Source: JBMYYE01 sp049609065
GTDB taxonomy: Bacteria > Pseudomonadota > Alphaproteobacteria > Rhodobacterales > Rhodobacteraceae
NCBI GenBank assembly: GCA_049609065.1
Contig: JBMYYE010000040.1
Span: forward strand, 1 to 19,819
Reading direction: 5' to 3'
Length of the DNA: 19,819 nt
Shown: positions 14,479 to 19,819 of the stretch, piece after piece
Layout: each line of letters opens with the position of its first letter
Position numbering within the stretch: position 1 is the first letter of the stretch
Translations under genes and position numbers: made by a program
The notes under the pieces: generated by a model
Database searches by the model: none
The model's input: only the letters and a program-made list of their open reading frames with translations
Told to the model about the DNA's origin: nothing

Positions 14479-15903
14479 GTGCGCAGATATATCCGAAACA
14501 TGCAGGGCTATGGCCCCCATGCCCCCGATCCCCAATGGCCAAATGGTGCAAAAATTGCGGTACAATTTGTCCTCAACTACGAAGAAGGCGGCGAAAACTG
14601 TGTCTTGCATGGGGATGCTGCATCAGAGGCGTTCCTCTCTGAAATTGTCGGGGCCGCCCAGTGGCAAGGCCAGCGGCATTGGAACATGGAAAGCATCTAC
14701 GAATACGGCGCACGCGCAGGATTTTGGCGGCTGCACCGTTTGTTCACCAGCACCAAGATCCCTGTAACGGTTTATGGAGTTGCAACCGCGCTCGCACGCT
14801 CCCCCGCCCAAGTCTACGCCATGCAAGAGGCCAGATGGGAAATCGCGTCACATGGGTTAAAATGGGTTGAATACAAAGATCACGCCCCAGACGCCGAACG
14901 CGCCGATATTGAAGAGGCCATTCGCCTTCACACAGAAGTCACCGGTGAACGACCGCAAGGCTGGTATACTGGCCGCTCGAGCGTCAACACATGCGATTTG
15001 GCGGCTGAAGCCGGCTTTGCCTATATTTCTGATGTGTATTCTGATGATCTGCCGTATTGGGCGAAAAAGCCATCTGGCTGGCAGCTCATGATCCCGTATA
15101 CGCTTGATGCAAACGACATGCGCTTTGCCACGCCCCAAGGATTTAACGCGGGCGATCAGTTCTTTAGCTATCTCAAAGACAGCTTTGACGCCCTGTACCG
15201 CGAAGGGTGCGACGGACAGGCAAAGATGATGTCGATTGGGTTGCATTGTCGCCTCATTGGTCGTCCGGGTCGGATTGAAGCGCTGCGAAAATTCATCGGC
15301 TATGCCCAAAGCCACGAAGATGTCTGGTTCCCGCGGCGCATCGACATTGCGGAACATTGGGCCAAAACCCACCCCGCACCAAGCGACGAAATACAGCCAT
15401 CGGACATGGACAAATCCACATTTGTTGAAAATTTTGGCGGTATTTTTGAACATTCCCCATGGATTGCTGAGCGCGCTTTTGACCTTGAACTTGGGCCAGC
15501 TCATAACACCGCTGTTGGCGTGCACAGTGCGCTTTGTCGCATATTTAGAAGCGCCAGTGACGACGAACGGCTGGGCGTTTTGACCGCGCATCCCGATTTG
15601 GCGGGCAAACTCGCTGCCGCCAAGAGGCTGACGGCTGAGAGCACTTCTGAACAGGCTTCTGCAGGGCTTGATGCCCTCACCGATGCGGAGCGCACACATT
15701 TCACCACGCTCAACTCGGCCTATACCGAAAAACACGGGTTTCCTTTCATCATTGCGGTGCGCGATCATGACAAGGCGTCCATCATGGCCGCGTTTGAAAC
15801 CCGCATTCACAATGATCGATCCTGCGAATTTGCCACCGCCTGCAAACAGGTGGAGCGCATTGCGTGGTACCGGCTCCTTGATGTATTGCCGCGCGGGGTA
15901 TGA
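14479..15903 (+). CDS. puuE: Fusion of PuuE-type allantoinase and OHCU decarboxylase
   Basis: This 474-residue two-domain enzyme has residues 1-300 as a cofactor-independent polysaccharide-deacetylase-like allantoinase (FVLNYEEGGEN at 30-40, the HWNMESIYEYGARAGFW region at 68-83, EIASHG at 121-126, GWYTGR at 161-166). Residues 311-474 form an OHCU decarboxylase (AHPDLAGK at 370-377, LNSAYTEKHGFPF at 411-423, final helix RIAWYRLLDVL). It turns OHCU into (S)-allantoin and hydrolyses allantoin to allantoate. The GTG start keeps the RYIRNMQGYG leader typical of the family; an internal ATG at 14500 would lose it. Such fusions are known in alphaproteobacteria. The stop overlaps allA by four bases. 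Confidence 0.93.
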   Translation: MRRYIRNMQGYGPHAPDPQWPNGAKIAVQFVLNYEEGGENCVLHGDAASEAFLSEIVGAAQWQGQRHWNMESIYEYGARAGFWRLHRLFTSTKIPVTVYGVATALARSPAQVYAMQEARWEIASHGLKWVEYKDHAPDAERADIEEAIRLHTEVTGERPQGWYTGRSSVNTCDLAAEAGFAYISDVYSDDLPYWAKKPSGWQLMIPYTLDANDMRFATPQGFNAGDQFFSYLKDSFDALYREGCDGQAKMMSIGLHCRLIGRPGRIEALRKFIGYAQSHEDVWFPRRIDIAEHWAKTHPAPSDEIQPSDMDKSTFVENFGGIFEHSPWIAERAFDLELGPAHNTAVGVHSALCRIFRSASDDERLGVLTAHPDLAGKLAAAKRLTAESTSEQASAGLDALTDAERTHFTTLNSAYTEKHGFPFIIAVRDHDKASIMAAFETRIHNDRSCEFATACKQVERIAWYRLLDVLPRGV

Positions 15904-16388
15904 GCATGGATATCCTCATCCAGCCCCTGACACAGGCCGATTTTGCCCCTTTTGGCGATGTGATCGACACAAATGGCGCGCCAGATAAAATCATCAATCA
16001 GGGGCTTTGCGGACGCTATCATGACCGCGCCACGCTTTCATTTGAAAACGGTCAGGCCGGTGTTTCGCTTTTTCAGGCCAAGCCACGTAGCCTGCCTTAT
16101 GACCTCACCATGATGGAACGCCATCCTTTGGGGTCGCAGTGTTTTATCCCCATGAGCCAGCACCCGTTCCTCGTGATTGTCGCCCATGACGCCGAAGGAC
16201 AGCCCGCCCATCTGCGCGCCTTCATGAGCGAAATTGGTCAGGCCATCAATTTTCATAAAAACACATGGCATGGGGTTTTGACGCCCCTCCATGATCCAGG
16301 ACTTTTTGCCGTGGTGGATTTGATCACAGCTGACACCAACCTCGAAGAACATTGGTTCGACACGCCTTACCGTGTGCGAGCCCCATAG
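15900..16388 (+). CDS. allA: Ureidoglycolate lyase
   Basis: This 162-residue AllA-family cupin-like protein has an ADFAPFGDVID start, the RHPLGSQCFIPM segment, and NFHKNTWHGVLTPL with the conserved active-site region near residues 119-132. It splits (S)-ureidoglycolate into glyoxylate and urea, the last step of the ureide branch. The ATG overlaps the puuE stop (ATGA), giving coupled translation; a second in-frame ATG at 15906 is an alternative start. Length is normal for the family. The NCS2 permease follows after 33 bases. Confidence 0.93.
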   Translation: MSMDILIQPLTQADFAPFGDVIDTNGAPDKIINQGLCGRYHDRATLSFENGQAGVSLFQAKPRSLPYDLTMMERHPLGSQCFIPMSQHPFLVIVAHDAEGQPAHLRAFMSEIGQAINFHKNTWHGVLTPLHDPGLFAVVDLITADTNLEEHWFDTPYRVRAP

Positions 16389-16421
16389 GCTTCGGCCAAA
16401 ACGTCAGTCAGGGAGGACGCA

Positions 16422-17744
16422 ATGACGGACACGATTATTAGGGATCTCAAGGATCCAAACACCACCCCACCGATGGCACAGGCCATACCGCTTGGGCTTC
16501 AACATGTTTTGGCGATGTTTGCCTCAAACGTAACCCCATCCATCATCGTTGCCGGGGCCGCAGGGCTCGCATTTGGGGGGGAAGATATGATCTACCTCAT
16601 TCAAATGGCGATGTTATTTGCAGGGATCGCAACCCTCTTTCAAACCGTTGGTATGGGCCCTGTTGGGGCGCGGCTCCCGATCATGCAAGGCACAAGTTTT
16701 GCCTTCGTTTCCGTTTTGGTCATCGTTGCCAAAGACATGGGGTTAGGCGCCGTCATGGGCGCGATCATCATCGCCGGTGTCATCCATTTTACCTTGGGGG
16801 CTGTGATCGGGAAACTGAAATTCCTATTTCCCCCCATGATCACGGGTCTGGTCATTTTAACCATCGGTCTTTACCTCATTCCTGTCGGCATCAAATACGC
16901 CGCGGGGGGGGCTGCTAAATTTCAGATGGAGGCCGATAGCTTTGGCTCACTGGCCCATTGGGCCCCGGCCCTTACGGTGATCATCGTAGCACTTGGCGTG
17001 AAATTTTACACCAAAGGCATCATGTCGGCGGCCGCAATTTTAATCGGTCTGATCGCAGGCTATATCGTGGCCCTTGGATTTGGGCTCGTGAATTTTGCCC
17101 CTCTTGCCAAAGCAAACTGGATCGCCATCCCAAAAATCATGCCCTATGGGTTTGAATTTGCATGGGGTGCAGTTATTCCCGTGACGCTGATTGCCGTGGT
17201 GTCCGCCATTGAAACCGTGGGGGATTGCAACGCAACCACCAAAGGCGGCGCAGGGCGCGAAGCCACGTCAGAGGAAATCGCAGGCGCAACTTATGCCGAT
17301 GGTCTTGGCTCCGCAATTGCAGGGGTCTTTGGCGGCCTGCCAAACACCTCCTTTAGCCAAAACGCAGGCATCGTCGCCATGACTGGCGTCATGAGCCGCC
17401 ATGTGGTGACCATTGCCGCTGTGATTTTGATCTTCTGTGGGTTGATGCCTAAAGTTGGGGCTTTGGTGGCAACGATGCCGCTCCCTGTTTTAGGGGGTGG
17501 GGTCATCGTCATGTTTGGCATGGTGGCCGCAGCAGGGATCAACATGCTCACGGAGGTCGAAATGAACCGCCGCAACATGGTGATCATTGCGGTGTCTTTG
17601 ACCATTGGCCTTGGCTTGAACCTCGTGCCATCGGCCGTTCAGCATTTGCCAGGTGTGTTCAAAACATTGGCCGTATCAGGATTGCTCCCGACCGCCATGA
17701 TTGGGATCATCTTAAACTTGGTTTTACCTAAGCATATGGACTAA
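16422..17744 (+). CDS. NCS2 (NAT) family permease, probably urate/xanthine
   Basis: This 440-residue protein has about 14 membrane helices. Family signatures are present: QGTSFAFV at 89-96, the acidic motif IETVGD at 263-268 and the NAT signature SQNAGIVAMTG at 312-322, followed by SR. NCS2 proteins import xanthine, urate or uracil with protons or sodium. The QNxG form and the position at the end of a urate-degradation operon point to urate or xanthine; exact specificity is inferred. GGGAGG upstream of the ATG supports the start. A strong intrinsic terminator follows five bases after the stop, closing the puuE-allA-permease unit. Confidence 0.92.
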   Translation: MTDTIIRDLKDPNTTPPMAQAIPLGLQHVLAMFASNVTPSIIVAGAAGLAFGGEDMIYLIQMAMLFAGIATLFQTVGMGPVGARLPIMQGTSFAFVSVLVIVAKDMGLGAVMGAIIIAGVIHFTLGAVIGKLKFLFPPMITGLVILTIGLYLIPVGIKYAAGGAAKFQMEADSFGSLAHWAPALTVIIVALGVKFYTKGIMSAAAILIGLIAGYIVALGFGLVNFAPLAKANWIAIPKIMPYGFEFAWGAVIPVTLIAVVSAIETVGDCNATTKGGAGREATSEEIAGATYADGLGSAIAGVFGGLPNTSFSQNAGIVAMTGVMSRHVVTIAAVILIFCGLMPKVGALVATMPLPVLGGGVIVMFGMVAAAGINMLTEVEMNRRNMVIIAVSLTIGLGLNLVPSAVQHLPGVFKTLAVSGLLPTAMIGIILNLVLPKHMD

Positions 17745-17748
17745 CGCG

Positions 17749-17776
17749 AAAAGCCCCCGATCACCGGGGGCTTTTT
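17749..17776 (+). terminator. Intrinsic terminator after the permease
   Basis: AAAAGCCCCCG (17749-17759) pairs perfectly with CGGGGGCTTTT (17765-17775) around a five-base loop, with a T-run immediately on the 3' side. It starts four bases after the permease stop. This is a textbook rho-independent terminator, and the A-run on the other side could make it work in both directions. Confidence 0.95.
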
Positions 17777-17833
17777 ATTTGGGGGGGTGAAGTGTCAGGT
17801 AATTTACCCCTAGGCGACCTGCTCACCCATTGA

Positions 17834-17844
17834 TCTTTCGTCAC
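17834..17844 (+). repeat. Left copy of 11-bp direct repeat flanking the dddQ-like gene
   Basis: TCTTTCGTCAC here is repeated exactly at 18649-18659. The two copies bracket the low-GC dddQ-like gene. The rest of the spacer from 17777 to 17958 contains no gene I can support and no convincing promoter, though it must drive dddQ. Confidence 0.6.
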
Positions 17845-17958
17845 CCGAAATCCAAACGCCACATGATTGACCTTTGACAGATCAGCGCCGTGCGCGGCAA
17901 CGAAACGGGCAAAGCCTCCATTGGCTCACTTTTTCGCAAAAATCATTCCCCACCGAAC

Positions 17959-18615
17959 ATGACGCGAACAATCATCAATGTCGCTTTACGACAAGCTTGT
18001 GCAGAAAATTGTGCCCGTTTCTTAGGAATGGAACATGATGACATCTATCGCAGCTTACTTCGCACATCTCAGAATGCGTATATTGCAAACTCAGAGATGA
18101 CGGCCTTCAAGTCGTTCCCAACCGACATACAGCAACAACCCATTACCCCAAACCATTGCCCTTGCAGCGATGCATTTCGGGATGACAAAGCAGTGAAATC
18201 CATCAACTACACAAAGTTGCAAGATGCAATTCGCAGTGCTGGAGAGATCGCACATTGGCGGGCTACGTACAAAAACACAGACATTGGTGCCGATTTCATG
18301 AAACAGTTCGGTTGCTACTGCATTATTGGAGAAAACGGACCTTTTTCATCAGAAGAAATACGGCTTTATATGGTTTATATGCCCGCTCATTTTGATTACC
18401 CGTGGCACCAGCACCCTGCAGAGGAAATGTATATGGTCGTGTCGGGAAACGCAGTTTTTAAGCGTATGGGCCTGCCTAATGAGACATTGACTGAGGGTGA
18501 AACGTCATTCCACAAAAGCAACCAACCTCATGCGATGGAGACATTGTCAAAGCCGGTCTTATGTCTTGTCGCGTGGCGAAATGAATTCCAAACGCCCCCG
18601 ATTTTGACGCCCTAA
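17959..18615 (+). CDS. dddQ: DddQ-like cupin DMSP lyase
   Basis: From ATG at 17959 the product is 218 residues with no signal peptide. The C-terminal cupin has the DddQ metal motif HPAEEMY: His152, Glu156 and Tyr158 correspond to DddQ His125/Glu129/Tyr131, and His191 (NQPHAMET) to His163. YPWHQHPAEE, the VSGNAVF strand and VAWRNEF near the end fit the family. DddQ cleaves dimethylsulfoniopropionate to DMS and acrylate. The N-terminal part (Cys14, Cys18, CPC at 67-69) is less familiar. No clear ribosome site precedes ATG 17959; a GTG at 17890 would add 23 unlikely residues. GC is clearly lower than in neighbours (25 of 60 in rows 18001 and 18181, against 38 of 60 in row 17221). A divergent cupin with another substrate remains possible. 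Confidence 0.75.
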   Translation: MTRTIINVALRQACAENCARFLGMEHDDIYRSLLRTSQNAYIANSEMTAFKSFPTDIQQQPITPNHCPCSDAFRDDKAVKSINYTKLQDAIRSAGEIAHWRATYKNTDIGADFMKQFGCYCIIGENGPFSSEEIRLYMVYMPAHFDYPWHQHPAEEMYMVVSGNAVFKRMGLPNETLTEGETSFHKSNQPHAMETLSKPVLCLVAWRNEFQTPPILTP

Positions 18616-18620
18616 AGCCG

Positions 18621-18653
18621 CCAAATCAATGCGCGATTTGGGCCCTTTTCTTT
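18621..18653 (+). terminator. Terminator-like hairpin after the dddQ-like gene
   Basis: CCAAATC (18621-18627) pairs perfectly with GATTTGG (18635-18641) around a seven-base loop, followed by GCCCTTTTCTTT. It starts five bases after the stop codon. The stem is AT-rich and the T-run is interrupted, so termination may be moderate. Confidence 0.55.
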
Positions 18654-18659
18654 CGTCAC
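18649..18659 (+). repeat. Right copy of 11-bp direct repeat
   Basis: TCTTTCGTCAC is identical to 17834-17844. It falls just past the dddQ hairpin and 22 bases before the end of the ureidoglycine aminohydrolase gene, marking the right boundary of the low-GC insert. Confidence 0.6.
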
Positions 18660-18681
18660 TCAAGGCGGGGGCATACGGGAT

Positions 18682-19497
18682 TTATACCGGCATATGTCGG
18701 TTCACATCTTTATAAAGAAGATACCGAAATGGCCCTGGTCCACCTGCGTAACAGGCCTGAGGGCAAAACGCCCGAAGCCACATATAATCGCCCGCTTCAA
18801 CTTCGACCCAATCTTGGTTCAGCTTATAAACCGCTTTACCTTCAAGCACATAGAGCCCGTGTTCCATCACATGGGTTTCTTCAAACGGGATCACCCCGCC
18901 TGGTTGAAAAGTCACAATATTCACATGCATATCATGGCGAAGATCATCTGACGCCACAAAACGCGTCGTCGCCCACCGCCCGTCCGTGTCAGGCATTTCC
19001 ACATAATCCGCCTCCCCATCTGAGGTGACAAAAGCCACAGGCGCATCAACCCCATCCGCCGCCACATAGCGTTTACGGATCCAATGAAATCCAATCCCGT
19101 CATCCCCTGCGCGAAACATCCAAGCCGTGCCAGCAGGTAAGAAAACGTAGCTCCCTGCTTGCAGCGAAAACACCGTGCCTTCGATGGTGATATCACCTGT
19201 GCCCTGGGTCACGAAAAGCACCGCCTCAACGCCTTTATCAGGCTCAGGTTGGGTGGATCCCCCGCCTGCGGCCACATCCATCACGTAATGAGAAAACGTC
19301 TCAGAAAAACCTGACATCGGGCGCGCGATCACCCAAGCGCGGCTGGCGTCCCAATGGGGAAAATTGGAGGTGGTGATATCACGCAACGTGCCCTTGGGGA
19401 TCACGGCGTAACTTTCGGTGAAAACCGCGCGCTGTGTCATCAACGCGCTTTGCGGCGGCAGCCCGCCTTGGGGGGTGTAATAACGCGAATCTGTCAT
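18682..19497 (-). CDS. allE: (S)-ureidoglycine aminohydrolase (bicupin)
   Basis: This 271-residue two-cupin protein has a degenerate first cupin at about 60-140 (EAVLFVTQGTGDITIEG) and a second at about 195-265 carrying the expected manganese ligands Glu207, His209, His213 (ETHVMEHG) and Gln247 (CPQACYAGG). It releases ammonia from (S)-ureidoglycine to give (S)-ureidoglycolate, the substrate of AllA encoded at 15900-16388. It is cytoplasmic, transcribed leftward and convergent with the dddQ-like gene. The 122 bases upstream (19498-19619) separate it from the GntR gene in the same direction; I see no clear operator there. Confidence 0.93.
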   Translation of the reverse strand: MTDSRYYTPQGGLPPQSALMTQRAVFTESYAVIPKGTLRDITTSNFPHWDASRAWVIARPMSGFSETFSHYVMDVAAGGGSTQPEPDKGVEAVLFVTQGTGDITIEGTVFSLQAGSYVFLPAGTAWMFRAGDDGIGFHWIRKRYVAADGVDAPVAFVTSDGEADYVEMPDTDGRWATTRFVASDDLRHDMHVNIVTFQPGGVIPFEETHVMEHGLYVLEGKAVYKLNQDWVEVEAGDYMWLRAFCPQACYAGGPGPFRYLLYKDVNRHMPV

Positions 19498-19619
19498 ATC
19501 ATGAGCCTCACTTGGTTTCCCCCATCATGCGCAGCGCGCCCCTAAATCACAAGGCAAGAGGCCCTTCGAAATTCCAAGATAGATATGTTGTAGAAACCGA
19601 AAGCTGAGTAATTCACAGC

Positions 19620-19819
19620 CTATCGGAGTTGATCAGCATCGAGCTTCAAGCGTGTTTCAAAAGCCTTAGAAATATGATCCTTGAGCGCCTCTGCCGCGCG
19701 CGCCTCATCACGGGTTTCAATTGCGTCCACAATGGCGGCATGTTCCAAAAGCGCGTCTTCCCCGCGGCCTTCCGCCGCCAAAGACGTCGTTGCCATCAAG
19801 GCCATAGACCGATGCACGA
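19620..19819 (-). CDS. C-terminal part of a GntR-family (FCD) regulator
   Basis: Only the last 66 residues are visible; the frame is open through the right edge, so the DNA-binding domain lies outside. The segment EHAAIVDAIETRDEARAAEA followed by DHISKAFETRL is the typical end of an FCD ligand-binding domain, with the two histidines expected to take part in metal or ligand binding. It lies upstream of allE in the same orientation and is a plausible second regulator of the purine locus, but this cannot be tested from the fragment. Confidence 0.8.
   Translation of the reverse strand, partial: VHRSMALMATTSLAAEGRGEDALLEHAAIVDAIETRDEARAAEALKDHISKAFETRLKLDADQLR

Noticed and set aside
14341..14610. 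N-terminal extension of the HIU hydrolase
   Set aside because: It would run antisense into puuE, and the family starts right at the HVLD region, matching ATG 14340.
14857..15810. Long open frame (317 codons) on the minus strand
   Set aside because: It is antisense to the puuE fusion, which has full domain signatures. No ribosome site or recognisable protein is seen.
17890..17958. GTG start adding 23 residues to the dddQ-like protein
   Set aside because: The extension has no ribosome site and no family resemblance; ATG 17959 gives a length nearer to known DddQ proteins. Some uncertainty remains because ATG 17959 also lacks a clear ribosome site.
1..19819. CRISPR array, tRNA, rRNA, insertion sequence or phage genes
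   Set aside because: No regularly spaced repeats, no tRNA-like cloverleaf and no transposase, integrase or phage proteins were recognised on either strand.

Overview
The window reads as a chromosomal segment of an alphaproteobacterium, most likely a marine Rhodobacterales/roseobacter-type organism. The grounds are a complete Paracoccus-style sox gene order, a membrane-bound cytochrome-linked urate oxidase (PuuD) instead of a soluble uricase, the allantoinase/OHCU-decarboxylase fusion, and a DddQ-type DMSP lyase. The genus cannot be fixed from the sequence alone.

Region 1 (1-11048) is a thiosulfate-oxidation (Sox) locus. Leftward run soxV-W-X-Y-Z-A-B-C-D-E: thiol transporter and thioredoxin (V, W), haem enzyme SoxXA, carrier SoxYZ, hydrolase SoxB, sulfane dehydrogenase SoxCD and a dihaem cytochrome SoxE cut by the left edge. 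Divergent rightward run: soxS, a periplasmic GlcG/HbpS-like protein, the ArsR-type regulator soxR, and a YeeE/YedE-type sulfur-compound permease (soxT). SoxR keeps the two cysteines, 66 residues apart, expected of persulfide-sensing SqrR/BigR-like repressors. AT-rich candidate operators lie upstream of soxC and soxX. GC-rich hairpins follow soxA and soxB and may tune expression within the run.

Region 2 (11045-17744 and 18682-19819) is a purine/ureide catabolism locus. It encodes PuuD (urate to 5-hydroxyisourate), a divergent LysR regulator with a perfect 10-bp-arm interrupted palindrome between them, a YhhN/TMEM86-family membrane protein, HIU hydrolase, an allantoinase-OHCU decarboxylase fusion, ureidoglycolate lyase, an NCS2 permease, (S)-ureidoglycine aminohydrolase and the C-terminal end of a GntR/FCD regulator. 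Together these take urate to glyoxylate and urea, except for the allantoate amidohydrolase step, for which no gene is visible here.

Region 3 (about 17745-18660) is an island inside the purine locus. It holds one DddQ-like cupin gene of clearly lower GC, lying after a strong terminator, followed by a second terminator-like hairpin, and bracketed by an 11-bp direct repeat. It looks like a later insertion.

No rRNA, tRNA, CRISPR array, IS element or integrase was seen. No gene-free stretch exceeds 300 bases; the longest are the 213-base soxW-soxX spacer and about 214 bases upstream of the dddQ-like gene.
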